Shown: positions 44,704-55,564, counted from the first letter of the stretch. The stretch is DNA of 64,000 nt from Xanthomonas bromi (GCF_900092025.1 NZ_FLTX01000042.1:38100-102099); one strand, 5' to 3'. Notes: generated by a model not told the origin, from the sequence alone. Translations and numbers: made by a program.

Positions 44704-47079
44704 TCAGAACTCTTGCCAGTTACCGTCGGCCAGCGCAGCCTGCGAAGTGCCAGGCCGCGACGCTGCTGCCCGCGCCACCGGCTTGGCGGCGCTTTTGACT
44801 GCAACCGGCCGTGAGGCGATCGGCCTCATCCGTGCGGTCTGCGCAACCTGCGCAGCCGATTCGTCCAGCTTGAACACCGACACCGCTTCGGCCAGGTGAC
44901 CGGCCTGCTCTTCCATCGAGCGGGCGGCAGCGGTGGCTTCTTCCACCAGCGCAGCATTCTGCTGGGTGGTTTCGTCCATCTGGGTGATGGTCTGGTTGAC
45001 CTGCTCGATCCCGGAAGACTGCTCCTGCGAGGCGGCGGAAATCTCGCCCATGATGTCGGTCACGCGCTGCACGCTGGCCACGATGTCGGCCATGGTGGCG
45101 CCGGCCTTGCGGACCAGTGCCGAGCCTTCGGCCACCTTGTGCACGGAGTCGTCGATCAAACCCTTGATCTCCTTCGCCGCACCGGCCGAACGCTGTGCCA
45201 GCGTACGCACTTCCGATGCCACCACGGCGAAGCCGCGGCCCTGTTCGCCGGCACGTGCGGCTTCCACCGCTGCATTCAAGGCCAGGATATTGGTCTGGAA
45301 GGCAATGCCGTCGATGACGCTGATGATGTCGGCGATTTTCTTGGACGAGGCTTCGATGCCGGACATGGTGGTGACCACCTGCGACACCACGTCGCCGCCT
45401 TGCGAGGCCACGCCGGTGGCGCCGATGGCAAGCTGGTTGGCCTGACGGGCGCTTTCGGCGTTCTGCTTGACGGTGGAGGTGAGCTCTTCCATCGAGGCCG
45501 CGGTTTCTTCCAGATTGGCAGCCTGCTGCTCGGTACGGTGCGACAGGTCGCTGTTGCCCGAGGCGATTTCGCCAGCGGCCGAATTGATCGCACTGGACGA
45601 CAGCTTGATGCGCCCGACGATGTCGGCCAACTGCTCGGCGGTGGCATTGGCATCGTCGCGCATCTGCGCGAACACACCGCTGAACTCACCATGCATGCGC
45701 ACGGTCAGGTCGCCACGCGACAGCGCGGACAACAGTGCCGAGATCTGCTCCAGGCTGCCGGCATTGGCGTCCAGCAGGCCGTTGAGCTGCTGCGCCAGCT
45801 GCAGGAAGAACCCCTGCTTGCCATCGGTTTCCACGCGGCCGCTCATGTCGCCGCTGGCAGCGGCACGCACGATCCGGGCGACTTCTTCTTCGACCTGGAC
45901 TTCGATGGTGCGGTCGCGCCATTCGCAGACATCGCCGGTGCTTTCGCCCTGCTCGTTCTTGATGACGGTGACGGTCTGCGTCATCACAAACTCGCCGTAG
46001 CGCTCTTCGAAGCTGGTGATACCGTCGCGTTCCAACGCTGCGATGGCGTTGCGCACGGTCGGTTCGGGCAGGCCGAGATAGCTGATGTGCTGGCCGATGA
46101 TCTTGCTGGCTTCAAAATCGGGCGAGGACAGACGGATGCTGCCTTCGTAATGCGCGATCAGCTTCTGGAACGCCTCGTTGGCGTAGATCATGACCCGATC
46201 GGTGTCGGTGATGAAGGTGCCGGTCGAGGACTTGTCCAGTGCGGTACGGATACGCAGGTTTTCGTCGGCGATGGTGCGATCGCGTTCGATGCGCTCCTTC
46301 AGGCCGCGCTGCATGCGCTGCATGGAGCGCATCAACTCGCCCACTTCGTCCCGGCCCTGCGCGTTGATCTGGCCGTCCAGCTTGCCGCCGGCGATTTCGG
46401 TGGCGGTGGTGACCGCGCCGCGCATGCTCTTGACGATGGAGCTGGCGAACAGGAACGCCAGCCCCAGGCCGCCAGCGATGCCGATCAGCAGCACCATCAC
46501 GGTCAGCGAGACGGACGTGGCGTGGACCTTTTCGGCCTTGGTCTTGGCAGCCTGCGCGAGCAGGTTGTCTTCGGCGATCAACGCAGCCAGCGAATCCTTG
46601 GCCTTGTTGTGCAGGGTGCGGGTCTCGCCGACGAAGGTGTCGACGGCGTCATCGGGCAGATTCAGCTCGATCATTTCATCGACGCTGGCGTAGGAGGCCG
46701 AGGCCTTCTTCCAGTCGGCCACGAACACGTCGAAGAGTGTTTTCTGCTGCGGGCTTTCGATCAGGCGGGTGTAACCCTTGATCGTTGCTTCGATTTCGCC
46801 GTTGAGCCGCTTGGCGCGGACCTTGGCTTCCTGCTTGACCGCATCGCTGGCGCGCACCAGGTTTTGATAAGACGCATTCCGGTATTCGCCGAGCATGCCG
46901 CGCAGATCGCCTGCTTCGCGCACGCTGGACATGGTATTGCCGGCCAGATCGCGGGTCACGTTATTGAGCGAGGCGAGACCCGAATAGGCGATGATGCCCT
47001 GGACGAGCATGATCAGCAGCACGATGCCGAACGCCAGCATCAGCTTGGGCATCAATTTCAGATTGTTGATCCATTGCAT
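44704..47079 (-). CDS. Methyl-accepting chemotaxis protein with PAS domain (receptor A)
   Basis: 791 residues from ATG 47079. TM1 (about 10-32), a four-helix-bundle periplasmic domain (about 35-185), TM2 (about 190-215), HAMP, then a cytoplasmic PAS-like segment ([20 protein letters not shown]). A second HAMP-like stretch ([14 protein letters not shown]) and the signalling domain with tip [15 protein letters not shown] follow. The tail ends G-N-W-Q-E-F, a CheR-tether-like pentapeptide. Ligand unknown. It is 83 bases downstream of a small exported protein gene that has its own FliA-like promoter, so the two are probably co-transcribed. Confidence 0.95.
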   Translation of the reverse strand: MQWINNLKLMPKLMLAFGIVLLIMLVQGIIAYSGLASLNNVTRDLAGNTMSSVREAGDLRGMLGEYRNASYQNLVRASDAVKQEAKVRAKRLNGEIEATIKGYTRLIESPQQKTLFDVFVADWKKASASYASVDEMIELNLPDDAVDTFVGETRTLHNKAKDSLAALIAEDNLLAQAAKTKAEKVHATSVSLTVMVLLIGIAGGLGLAFLFASSIVKSMRGAVTTATEIAGGKLDGQINAQGRDEVGELMRSMQRMQRGLKERIERDRTIADENLRIRTALDKSSTGTFITDTDRVMIYANEAFQKLIAHYEGSIRLSSPDFEASKIIGQHISYLGLPEPTVRNAIAALERDGITSFEERYGEFVMTQTVTVIKNEQGESTGDVCEWRDRTIEVQVEEEVARIVRAAASGDMSGRVETDGKQGFFLQLAQQLNGLLDANAGSLEQISALLSALSRGDLTVRMHGEFSGVFAQMRDDANATAEQLADIVGRIKLSSSAINSAAGEIASGNSDLSHRTEQQAANLEETAASMEELTSTVKQNAESARQANQLAIGATGVASQGGDVVSQVVTTMSGIEASSKKIADIISVIDGIAFQTNILALNAAVEAARAGEQGRGFAVVASEVRTLAQRSAGAAKEIKGLIDDSVHKVAEGSALVRKAGATMADIVASVQRVTDIMGEISAASQEQSSGIEQVNQTITQMDETTQQNAALVEEATAAARSMEEQAGHLAEAVSVFKLDESAAQVAQTARMRPIASRPVAVKSAAKPVARAAASRPGTSQAALADGNWQEF

Positions 47080-47162
47080 TGACACGATTCCCCGTAGAAG
47101 TCAGTCCGCATAGCCGCAACAGCACATCGCCACGCGCGAGGGCGTGGCGATGGACGAGGCGA

Positions 47163-47546
47163 TTACTTGATGGTGGCGAGCTTCAGGCTGGCCGGGGAGC
47201 TGACTTCGATTTCGGCACGCGAACTGTCGCGCTGGATCTTGCCGAGGACGCACACGTCCTTACCTTCGAGCGTTTCCGGGGCGAAGCTGAACTTGCCGCG
47301 GTTGGCGCCGTCGATGCGTGCGGAGAAGGTGTGGCGCGGGAACATGCCGCCCATGTACAGGAAGGTGGGTTCGCCTTCCGAGCTTTGCGCGTACTTGGCC
47401 TTTTCGACCTTGCCGCACACCATGCCGTCCTTGCCGACGAAGCGCGTCGCCATTTCCGGCGGAATCATTTCCTGCGACTGAGCCGAGAGCGAGGGAGCGA
47501 CGATCACGAGAGCAGCGACGGGGAGGAGCGAGAGCAGGAATTTCAC
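47163..47546 (-). CDS. Small exported protein, possible OB-fold
   Basis: 127 residues from GTG 47546, chosen because GGAG precedes it on the minus strand. Signal peptide VKFLLSLLPVAALVIVAPSLSA, then a mature part of about 105 residues with VGKDGMVCGKVEKAKYAQ, FLYMGGMFPRHTFSARIDG and KDVCVLGKIQRDSSRAEIEV. The alternation of strands and the V-C-G-K-V / V-L-G-K-I repeats look like an OB-fold of the bacterial stress/nucleic-acid-binding type. Function unknown. It shares a FliA-like promoter with receptor A, which ties it to motility or chemotaxis. Confidence 0.75.
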   Translation of the reverse strand: MKFLLSLLPVAALVIVAPSLSAQSQEMIPPEMATRFVGKDGMVCGKVEKAKYAQSSEGEPTFLYMGGMFPRHTFSARIDGANRGKFSFAPETLEGKDVCVLGKIQRDSSRAEIEVSSPASLKLATIK

Positions 47547-47610
47547 AGGGATTCTCCAGAAATCAAAAGTCGAACGGTGACCCGTTATGTGGACGCGGGC
47601 TTCCATTCAG

Positions 47611-47637
47611 CTATCGGCTAGCCGCCGTTCAACTTGA
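47611..47637 (-). promoter_or_regulatory. FliA-like promoter upstream of the exported protein and receptor A
   Basis: TCAAGTTG, 11 bases, GCCGATAG on the minus strand. It matches the sigma-28 consensus TAAAGTTT-N11-GCCGATAA at 6/8 and 7/8 with exact spacing, and matches the Pseudomonas form TCAAG-N14-GCCGATA fully. The best FliA site in the window. Confidence 0.75.
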
Positions 47638-47746
47638 ATCCAGAAAACGCGATTTGAATCACATTTCACAAGAGTGGGGTGTCGCCTGTAGGGACGCTCC
47701 CGACACGCGATAGTCGTAGATGGGCTGACCTATAACGCGTTGCGGC

Positions 47747-47817
47747 TGTCGCAGCGGTGGGTGGGTGCAGGGCGGCGGGTCGTAGACCCTCGCTCCCGCA
47801 CACCTCCACCGCTGCGA
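47747..47817. repeat. 13-bp perfect inverted repeat with nested hairpin
   Basis: Arms GTCGCAGCGGTGG (47747-47759) and CCACCGCTGCGAC (47805-47817). Between them GGGTC-GTA-GACCC (47776-47788) forms an inner hairpin. It lies 33 bases past the cheW stop, so it may act as terminator or RNA stabiliser. Confidence 0.75.
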
Positions 47818-47849
47818 CGACCGCAGGCGAGGTAGCTCAGTCGCCTGAC

Positions 47850-48332
47850 TCAGGCGGCTTCTTCGACCAGTTGCTGACCCAGCTCGGTGCTGTCCAGCAG
47901 GGTTTCGATATCCAGCAGGATCAACATGCGATCGTCCTGGGTGCCGATCCCCGAGATGAAACGGGTGTCGACCGCAGCGCCGAACTCGGGCGTGGGGCGG
48001 ATCTGGTCATCGTTGAGCGGGATCACGTCGGAAACGCTGTCAACGACGATGCCGACGACGCGGTCTTCGACGTTGAGCACGATCATCACGGTGAAGGCGT
48101 CGTAGCGCGCTTCTTTCAGGCGCAGCTTCAGACGCAGGTCGATCACCGGCACGATGGTGCCGCGCAGGTTGATCACACCCTTGATGTAGTCGGGCGCGTC
48201 GGGCAGACGGGTGACCGAATCGTAGCCGCGGATTTCCTGCACTTTCAGGATGTCCACGCCGTAGTGTTCTTCGCCCAAAGCGAAGCTGAGGAATTCACCA
48301 CCGGTGCCGGTGGCAGTGCTTTTATCGTTCAT
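47850..48332 (-). CDS. cheW: Chemotaxis coupling protein CheW
   Basis: 160 residues, a single CheW SH3-like domain: FLSFALGEEHYGVDILKVQEI at the start, VINLRGTIVPVIDLRLKL in the middle and IVVDSVSDVIPL near the end. It links receptors to the CheA kinase. No cheA is in this window, so CheA must be encoded elsewhere. About 135 bp from the YcgR-like gene on the same strand. Confidence 0.97.
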   Translation of the reverse strand: MNDKSTATGTGGEFLSFALGEEHYGVDILKVQEIRGYDSVTRLPDAPDYIKGVINLRGTIVPVIDLRLKLRLKEARYDAFTVMIVLNVEDRVVGIVVDSVSDVIPLNDDQIRPTPEFGAAVDTRFISGIGTQDDRMLILLDIETLLDSTELGQQLVEEAA

Positions 48333-48467
48333 GGAAACTCCGGGCGTTGCGGCTAAGTGTCAGGTTGCGGCAGGACTGCGGCAGCAGAGACGGATGAGGG
48401 ATGCCCTAGCAACATCGGCGGGGTGGGCCGCAACTTTAGGTGCCGGCCCCGCGTGGTGCGGGAGGGT

Positions 48468-49253
48468 TCAGAACACGCCGCTCTTGCGCGCGTTGCGCTG
48501 GCGGTCGACGCGGAAGATATAGCGCTGGATGGTTTCGTCGGCACCGCGCGGCAGGTCGCTGAACTGCATGCCGATGCGGAAGCCTTCGCTGCCGTTGGGC
48601 AGGGTCTGCTTGTACTGGCTGCACACCGTGAGCGGTAGCGTGATGGGCGCAGTGTCGGGCAATTGCAGGAGGCAGTTGCGGTAGGTGCGGTTCGGTTCGA
48701 GCAACGGCATGCCGTCGGTGAGAGACACCGCCAGGCCGCCGCTGCTGATGTCGATGACGCGTAGTTGCAGATTGAGCGCTTCGCCCTGTGTGGTTTCCTC
48801 GCGGATGGTGCAGATGGGCGAATCGGTGATTGGGGTTTCCAGCCGGTACGATTCGCGCCGTTGCATGTGGTACAGGGCGTCGGGCAGGTCGGCGCGAAAA
48901 GCGACGTGGATGTCTCGCTCGATCCGCTCGACCTTTTCCAGGCGGAAGCGGATGTTGACCCGTTCCAGTTGGGCATAACACAGCAGGTATTTGGCGCCTT
49001 CGATGGCGCGGTTGGAGGCCTCGTTATGGCTGCCGTCCAAGATCACGCAGTCGTCGTCCTCGTCCACGTCCAACACGGCGGTGGGCACGGCCAAGTCGCG
49101 TCCGGCCACATGCATGGTCACGACGGCGCGTTGGTCGAGTAGCTGGCGCAGCAATCCGCGGATCTGCCGCTTGTTGCGCAGCAGGTAGCGTTCGTCACCT
49201 TCGGGAAGGTGATCGGTGTTGTGGTCCAGCTCTGAGGTATCGCCTTGGGACAT
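48468..49253 (-). CDS. YcgR-like flagellar brake protein with PilZ domain
   Basis: 261 residues from ATG 49253 (a GTG four codons earlier is possible). N-terminal YcgR domain (about 20-120; LLRQLLDQRAVVTMHVAG). The C-terminal PilZ domain has the c-di-GMP-binding pair RRESYR and DISSGG. In enterobacteria YcgR slows and biases the motor when c-di-GMP is high. Here it stands next to cheW and near an EAL enzyme and RpfG, so it may be the readout of local c-di-GMP change. A FliA-like site precedes it. Confidence 0.92.
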   Translation of the reverse strand: MSQGDTSELDHNTDHLPEGDERYLLRNKRQIRGLLRQLLDQRAVVTMHVAGRDLAVPTAVLDVDEDDDCVILDGSHNEASNRAIEGAKYLLCYAQLERVNIRFRLEKVERIERDIHVAFRADLPDALYHMQRRESYRLETPITDSPICTIREETTQGEALNLQLRVIDISSGGLAVSLTDGMPLLEPNRTYRNCLLQLPDTAPITLPLTVCSQYKQTLPNGSEGFRIGMQFSDLPRGADETIQRYIFRVDRQRNARKSGVF

Positions 49254-49311
49254 GGGCACAGGCACAGTGGAAGCGGGAAGGCGCCAGACGGGTTCTCCCG
49301 GCGTCGCCTTG

Positions 49312-49337
49312 ATATCGGCGGCATAGCCAAATCTTTA
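49312..49337 (-). promoter_or_regulatory. FliA-like promoter of the YcgR/PilZ gene
   Basis: TAAAGATT, 10 bases, GCCGATAT on the minus strand: 6/8 to the -35 and 7/8 to the -10 with spacing one short. About 50 bases from expected start to the ATG. Confidence 0.6.
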
Positions 49338-49358
49338 AGGCGGCTGACAAAACCCTTG

Positions 49359-49619
49359 CGACGAGGTCTTGCGACGGCGAGCGGGAAGAACCCGGCGAGC
49401 GGGTCGATGCGCATCGTGTCGGCGAGCTACCGGCACCGCTCCAGCGGTGTCTTCGCTCTTCAATGAAGTCACCAACACACTGTCTGCTGCGGTGTCCTTG
49501 CCGCTTGCGGGATCGTTGATGGGCTGGATGCCGCCATCGAGACTGTCAGGATGTCCTTGCAGCGTGTCTGGCGAGCGGCGAGGGCACGACGCCCTCGACG
49601 CTGCTGCAAGACCTCGTCG
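49359..49619. repeat. 14-bp inverted repeat pair flanking 233 bp
   Basis: CGACGAGGTCTTGC at 49359-49372 and its exact reverse complement GCAAGACCTCGTCG at 49606-49619. No transposase lies between. Could be a short non-autonomous element or chance structure; a second 9-bp repeat (49583-49591/49615-49623) shares the right arm and may form the receptor B terminator. Confidence 0.6.
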
Positions 49620-49626
49620 TGCCGTC

Positions 49627-52291
49627 TCAGCTGTAGGCGTGGCGTGCATTGGCCAACAGGGTGCTCAGACGGTCCTGCGGCTCCAGGCGGAACACGGCAA
49701 CCGCATCGACCAACTGAGCCGCCTGGTCCTCCATCGAGCGCGCTGCGGCCGTGGCTTCTTCCACCAGCGCGGCATTTTGCTGGGTGGTTTCGTCCATCTG
49801 GGTCACGGTCTGGTTGACCTGGATGATGCCGGCTGCCTGTTCGCGCGACGCGCTGGTGATCTTGCCCATGATGTCGGTCACACGCTGCACCGCGCCGACG
49901 ACCTGCTGCATGGTGCTGCCGGCTTCGGAGGCCAGTGCAGCGCCGTTGCCGATGCGGGTCACCGAGTCTTCGATCAGGTGCTTGATTTCCTTGGCCGCGC
50001 TGGCCGAGCGCGGCGCCAGGGTGCGGACTTCCGAGGCGACCACGGCAAAGCCGCGGCCCTGTTCGCCGGCACGCGCCGCTTCCACCGCCGCGTTCAAGGC
50101 CAGGATGTTGGTCTGGAAGGCGATGCCGTCGATGACGCTGATGATCTCGGCGATCTTCTTGGACGAGGTATCGATGTCGGCCATGGTGGTGACCACGCGG
50201 TTCACCACATCGCCGCCCTTTGCCGCCACGCCGGCAGCATCCAGCACCAGGCGATTGGCCTGGTCGGCGTTGTCGGCGTTCTGCTTGACGGTGGCGGTGA
50301 GCTCTTCCATCGACGCAGCGGTTTCTTCAAGCGCGGCCGCCTGTTGTTCGGTGCGACGCGACAGGTCGCCATTGCCGGTGGCGATTTAGGTGGCGGCCGA
50401 ATTGATCGTCAGCGAGGAGTCCTTGATGCGGCGCACGATGCCGGCCAGCTGGTCGGTGGTGGCGTTGGCGTCGTCGCGGATGGTGGCGAAGCTGCCTTGC
50501 AGCTCGCCGTCCATGCGGGCGGTCAAATCGCCGTGCGACAGCGACGAAAGCAGGGCCGAGACGCGCGATAGTCCGTCTGCGTTGTTGTCCAGCAAGGTGT
50601 TGAGCTGTTGGGCCAGCAGCAACAGGAAGCCTTGCTTGCCGCGGATGTCGATCCGTTCGCTCAGGTCGCCGGCGGCGGCGGCCTCCACCGCGTGCGCGAC
50701 CTCCTGTTCCACCTGGACTTCCTGGGTACGGTCGCTCCATTCGACCACATAGCCCATGCGCTCGCCGGTGGCAGCCACGACGGGGCTGACCACTTCCTGC
50801 ACGATGCGGCCACCAATCTCGATCTGAGCGGTGTGGGTGCTCTTGAGTTGCTCCAGCAGGCGTGCCTGCTCGGGGTTGCGATGGAACTGGTCGATGCGGG
50901 TCGTGCTCAATGCCGTGGCATCGAAGTCGGGCAGGTCGTGCCGTACGCGGTCCTGCATCTCGGAAAGCATGCGCTGCAGCGGGCGATTGACGTAGATAAT
51001 GCGGCGGTCGGCGTCGGCGATCATCACGTTGGTGCTGACGTCGTCCAACGCGGTGCGCACGCGCAGTGCTTCGCTGGCGATCAGGTGGTCGCGTTCCAGG
51101 CGTGCGCGCAGGTCGTCGCGCATGGTGCGTGCGTTGAGCAGCAGGCGGCCGAGTTCGTCGTGCCGGTCGATCTCGATGGGGTTGTCCAGGCGACCGGCAG
51201 CCACGTCGCCGAGCACGCGTTCCACTGTCAGCAGCGGGCGGGTGACCATCTTGCGCGCGGCGACGAACACCACCGCGATACACAGCGCCAGCACCACCAG
51301 CGAGAACAGCAGCATGCTGCCCATCAGCGCATCCAGCGGGCCGTCGATGGCGCTGCGCGGCTGCGCGCCGATCACTGCCCACTGCCACGGCGCGCTGTGC
51401 GGTGACTTCGAACGCCTGGCTGGCCCCCTTGGCATCGCGCAGTTGCAGGTTGGCGCCAGGCTGCTTGCCGTCCAGCACTGCCTGCAACAGCGCCTGCTGT
51501 CCGGCCGGTACCAGCGCCGCCAACGTGGCCGGGGTGCCCGGCGGGCCCGCGATGACCTGGCCCTGGTGATCACCCGGCGCCATGTCGACGATGACGAAAT
51601 AGCCGTCCTGGCCCAGTTTGGTGGTGCGGACCTGGGCCTTGAGCGCGGCCAGGCCCTGGGTGTAGTTGCGCCCGACGAACAGCGCGCCGATCAACCCGCC
51701 GGCGGCATTACGCAGCGGCTGGTAGTGGGTCATGTACTGCTCGCCGAACAGCTGCGCCTGGCCGGTGAAGGCCTTGCCTTGCGACAGCGCGGCATAGGCC
51801 TTGCCCTTGCGATCCAGCAAGGTGCCGATGACGCGTTGGTTCTGCTTGTTGCGCAGCGAGGTGGTGATGCGCACGAAGTCGTCGCCGGTACGCGCGAAGA
51901 TCGTGGCGACGCCGCCGGTCGCCTTGGCAAAGCGGTCGACTGCGTCGAAATGGAGATTCAGCGCCTGCTTGCCGGCGCGCAGCGACGGGGTGTTCTGCTC
52001 GCCGATGGCGACGGTGCTGGCGCGATCGAGTTCGCGCGCACCGGTGGGAAGCATGTCGTCGAAGACGCTGCCCAGGCGCAGAGTGCCCTCGCTGAGGGTG
52101 ACGTCGTACATCGCCACCGACTGCTGCATCAGCCGGGTGCTGGAGCGCAGTTCGGCCTTGCCCTGCGATTCGATGTCGCCAGCGGACTGGCGGTAGATGG
52201 CCAGGGCCAGCGGGCCCAGCTAACTGGCGATGACCAGAGTGAGCAGTGCGGAGAGCCGCGTTCCGACCGATAGGCGGTTGAATGAATGCAT
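49627..52291 (-). pseudogene. Chemoreceptor with Cache-type sensor and PAS (receptor B), three lesions
   Basis: From ATG 52291 (MHSFNRLSVGTRLSALLTLV) a TAG at 52222-52220 cuts the first membrane helix; the same frame then runs on. A Cache_3/Cache_2-like sensor (TLSEGTLRLGSVFDD ... YQPLRNAAGGLIGALFVGRN) follows. Near 51395 the frame shifts, explained by loss of a GC pair in GCGCGC. The second frame has TM2 (LLFSLVVLALCIAVVFVAA), HAMP and PAS (NVMIADADRRIIYVNRPLQ). TAA at 50388-50386 then replaces an expected GAA just before [15 protein letters not shown]. The signalling domain is intact to ARHAYS, with no W-x-x-F tail. About 885 residues if repaired. Confidence 0.88.
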
Positions 52292-52926
52292 GAGGGATCG
52301 ACCTTGCCCGGGGGAGGGCGTTACGAATGCGTGAGCTGAATAGGGGCTGTTTATGCCAAAAATTGATTGCTTCTTTTGAAATCAGCACAAAATTGGGCAG
52401 CGCATTCACTATTAGGCCGTTGAAAGCGGTTTGGGGCGGTGAGCGGTCCGTTGTGAATTGTAAGTTCTGGGTGAAATCTGGATGGCGTGCGGGCTTGGAC
52501 GGACCGGTGCGGCTCGCATAACGCTGACCTTGCTGCGCGTCCCGGCCGAGATGCTGGGCAGCCAGCACGACGGCGACGCAGCCGCCAAGCGATCGCGGCT
52601 CGGAATCGTACTCCTCGGCATCGGTTGCTGCACGCGGTCCCCGTCTGAGGACGGCTCATGACGTTCGGTCGGTGGCCTGCAGGGGACAGAAGCAAAAAAA
52701 GGCCGCTTCCCCTCGCAAGGGAAGCGGCCCATAAGATCTGCGGAGCGCGGATCAAAGACTCTCGAATCGTTCTGTGTTGCTGACAACGGTGGTGCGTGAA
52801 ACGTGCATCGGCCGCTGCACCTGCCTGGTGAGGCTGGGTAGGGCGGTGGATGCGACTGCAAGGACTCGCCGGTTCCGCGCCGGTCGCCGACGACGACCGG
52901 CGACCGATGAGGCGCAGCGCTGCCGC
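52292..52926. other. 635-bp gap between receptors B and C
   Basis: More AT-rich near 52360-52460. Apart from the receptor C terminator at 52694-52729 no gene, FliA-like site or repeat could be supported. Confidence 0.45.
52694..52729 (-). terminator. Intrinsic terminator of receptor C
   Basis: Perfect 11-bp arms GGCCGCTTCCC and GGGAAGCGGCC, loop of 7. On the minus strand it is followed by seven T. It lies about 200 bases past the receptor C stop. Confidence 0.92.
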
Positions 52927-55188
52927 TTAAAACTCCTTCCAATCGCCAGCGGCAACCGTCGAGGTGGACGGGCTGGCCACGACGCGGCGCGGTGTCGCGG
53001 TTGCGAATGCTGCACGTGGAGCAGGGCGTGCCGCGTGCCGCTGGTTGCCCGCGGCACCGGCGATCACCGACAACTTGCGTGCCAGCGGCGCGTTCGCATC
53101 GATCTTGAACACCGCAACGGCCTCGGTGAGTTGCTGCGCCTGTTCTTCCATCGCCCGTGCAGCGGCGGTGGCTTCTTCCACCAGTGCAGCGTTCTGCTGG
53201 GTGGCCTCATCCATCTGCGTGACGGTGAGATTGACCTGTTCGATGCCAGCCGATTGTTCCTGCGAGGCAGCGGAAATCTGGCCCATGATGTCGGTGACGC
53301 GCTGCACCGAAGACACGATGTCGGCCATGGTGCGGCCGGCCTGGTCTACCAGCTGCGAGCCGTCGGCGACGCGCTGCACCGAATCGCCGATCAGGTCCTT
53401 GATCTCCTTGGAGGCGGCGGACGAACGCTGTGCCAGCGTGCGCACTTCACTGGCCACCACCGCAAAGCCGCGACCCTGGTCACCGGCACGCGCAGCTTCC
53501 ACGGCGGCATTCAAGGCCAGGATATTGGTCTGGAATGCGATGCCGTCGATGACGCTGATGATGTCGGCGATCTTCTTCGACGAGGCCTGGATGCCGGCCA
53601 TGGTGTCGACGACCTTGCCGACCACCTCGCCACCTTGCGAGGCCACGCTGGCCGCGCCGATCGCGAGCTGATTGGCTTGCCGTGCGCCTTCTGCATTCTG
53701 CTTGACGGTGGAGGTGAGCTCTTCCATCGAGGCCGCGGTTTCTTCCAGATTGGCGGCCTGCTGCTCGGTGCGCTGCGACAGGTCGTTATTGCCTGCGGCG
53801 ATTTCGCTGGCGGCCGCATTGATCGAGACCGCCGAGGTCTGGATGTGCCCGACGATGCTGGCCAACTGCGTGGCGGTGGCATTGGCGTCGTCGCGCATCT
53901 GTGCGAAGACGCCCTGGAAATCGCCGTCCATGCGCGCGGTCAGATCGCCCGCGGCAATCGCCTGCAACATGCCCGACAACGATTGCAGGCTGCCATCGGC
54001 CGTGGCCATCAGTTGATTGAGGCTTTCGACCATGATGCGGAAGTCGTACTGGAACTGCGCCGCATCGCCACGTGCACTGAAGTCGCCAGCAGCAGCGGCT
54101 TGCGCCAGCTGTTTGATCTGCTGATTCATCGCTGCCAGGTTGCGTTTGACCTGCGCCATGGTCTCGGTGAGTTTGGCTTGTTCGCCGGGCAGGGCATCCA
54201 TGTCGTCGCTGAGGTCGCCGATCGCGTAACGGCCCATGATCTGTGCCAGGCGTGCGGTGACCTTGACATGGCTGTCGACCAGCGCGTTGGTGTCGCTGGC
54301 CATGCGGCCGTACTCGCCGGGCAATGCGCCGGCATCCATGCGGAAGCTCACCTGGCCGGCATCGTGGCGCTTTGCCATGTCCAGCTGGGCGGTGATCAGG
54401 TTGCGCACCTGCGATTGCATCTTGTCCATGGCCTGCAGCAGGCGGCCGGTTTCGTCGCTGGCATCGCTGTGCACGGCGTTATCGAGTTTGCCGTCGGCAA
54501 TCGCTTCGGCGGCGCGGGTGGCGCGGCTCAGCGGCCGGGTGAGGCTGCGGGTGATCAGCAAGCCCAGGGTGCCGCTCAGCAACACCACCATCAGCGAACC
54601 GCCCACCAGCAACTTGCGCGAATCGTCCATCGAATGCAGCGCCGCTTCGGCCGCTTCGGCGGCGAGCTTGTCCTGCAGTGCGATGTTCTCGGCGATCTTG
54701 TCCTGCCACTTCTCCAACGCGGGCGCGGCTTGGGTAAGCAGCAACGGCAATGCTTGGTCGGTGTGGCCGGACGTCACCAGCGCGATGACCTTGTTGTTCA
54801 ATTCACGCACTTGCGGGGTCAGGCGATCGATCTCTTCGCGGATATCCAGGCCCTGCGGCGACGACGGCATGGCATACAGCGCATCGCGCGCCTTGCCGTA
54901 ATCGGCACGTGCCGCTTTGATGGAGGCGATGAATTTCAGATTTTCTTCGTTGCTTGTCGGCAACACCACATTGCGTAGCTCCGAGGCGATGACGTAGTTG
55001 GCATTCATCATGTCGTTGGAGAGGCGGATCTTGGTCATGTTCTGGTGCACCAGGGCATCCACCAGCGCACGTGCAGAGGTCAGCCCGCGATAGCCGATAA
55101 CGGCGATGCACCCGGAAAGCAGGATCAGCACGGTGAAGGCGGCAGCCAGGCGCGGCCCGACATTGAAACGTAATAAAACGGAGGTCAT
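52927..55188 (-). CDS. Methyl-accepting chemotaxis protein with several HAMP-like repeats (receptor C)
   Basis: 753 residues from ATG 55188. TM1 (about 8-30), four-helix-bundle sensor (31-185), TM2 (about 187-212) and HAMP ([20 protein letters not shown]). At least three further HAMP-like units follow, each marked by a G-D-[LF] turn: [22 protein letters not shown] and [11 protein letters not shown]. The signalling domain has tip [15 protein letters not shown] (about 549). The tail is A-G-D-W-K-E-F. The periplasmic domain keeps [20 protein letters not shown], shared with receptors D and F. Own terminator and FliA-like promoter. Confidence 0.95.
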   Translation of the reverse strand: MTSVLLRFNVGPRLAAAFTVLILLSGCIAVIGYRGLTSARALVDALVHQNMTKIRLSNDMMNANYVIASELRNVVLPTSNEENLKFIASIKAARADYGKARDALYAMPSSPQGLDIREEIDRLTPQVRELNNKVIALVTSGHTDQALPLLLTQAAPALEKWQDKIAENIALQDKLAAEAAEAALHSMDDSRKLLVGGSLMVVLLSGTLGLLITRSLTRPLSRATRAAEAIADGKLDNAVHSDASDETGRLLQAMDKMQSQVRNLITAQLDMAKRHDAGQVSFRMDAGALPGEYGRMASDTNALVDSHVKVTARLAQIMGRYAIGDLSDDMDALPGEQAKLTETMAQVKRNLAAMNQQIKQLAQAAAAGDFSARGDAAQFQYDFRIMVESLNQLMATADGSLQSLSGMLQAIAAGDLTARMDGDFQGVFAQMRDDANATATQLASIVGHIQTSAVSINAAASEIAAGNNDLSQRTEQQAANLEETAASMEELTSTVKQNAEGARQANQLAIGAASVASQGGEVVGKVVDTMAGIQASSKKIADIISVIDGIAFQTNILALNAAVEAARAGDQGRGFAVVASEVRTLAQRSSAASKEIKDLIGDSVQRVADGSQLVDQAGRTMADIVSSVQRVTDIMGQISAASQEQSAGIEQVNLTVTQMDEATQQNAALVEEATAAARAMEEQAQQLTEAVAVFKIDANAPLARKLSVIAGAAGNQRHAARPAPRAAFATATPRRVVASPSTSTVAAGDWKEF

Positions 55189-55280
55189 GGGATCGCTCGA
55201 CTCAAGAAGGTGGAAGGCTGTTGCGTCGACGGTCCAGAAAAGCGCGCTGCGCTCGCCTCTGTATGTCATCACGCCCTCTG

Positions 55281-55307
55281 GTAACGGCGCGAGCTGCAGT
55301 CGATTGA
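55281..55307 (-). promoter_or_regulatory. Weak FliA-like promoter of receptor C
   Basis: TCAATCGA, 11 bases, GCCGTTAC on the minus strand. The -10 variant GCCGTTACC also precedes receptors D and F, which supports function. About 85 bases of leader. Confidence 0.45.
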
Positions 55308-55530
55308 GTGGGCTGGGCAAGTTGGTAAAGCGGGTTCTCAGACACGTGATGGGCGCGTGCGGATGAGCGCGACCCGATGTCCGGACTAGGCAGAATTCTG
55401 CGTTTCTGCCGTTAGAAAATGCTGTTTTCGGTGAGTTCGTGCGAGCGCAAAAGGTGTCGGTTTGCGTTGGCTTCACATGTTGCACACGTCGCACGCCGTG
55501 GCTGCGCGCCGGACGCGGCGTTCGCGCAGT

Positions 55531-55564
55531 GCCACGACAGCCGTTTGATACGGACTGTCGTGGC
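55531..55564 (-). terminator. Long hairpin 3' of receptor D
   Basis: GCCACGACAG pairs with CTGTCGTGGC, and inside it CCGT pairs with ACGG, giving a nearly continuous 14-bp stem. It starts about 30 bases past the receptor D stop. No T-run. Confidence 0.6.

Larger units (their letters stand above)
47547..47849. other. 303-bp gap with promoter and nested inverted repeat
   Basis: Contains the FliA-like promoter at 47611-47637 and the large inverted repeat at 47747-47817; otherwise no gene is seen. Confidence 0.5.
49254..49626. other. 373-bp gap with promoter and inverted repeats
   Basis: Holds the FliA-like promoter of the YcgR-type gene and two inverted repeats (49359-49372 with 49606-49619; 49583-49591 with 49615-49623). 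No gene supported. Confidence 0.5.

Noticed and set aside
44896..47082. 728-codon plus-strand frame across receptor A (similar long frames oppose receptors C-F)
   Set aside because: Recurrent because the receptors share codon usage; sequence lacks protein-like features.
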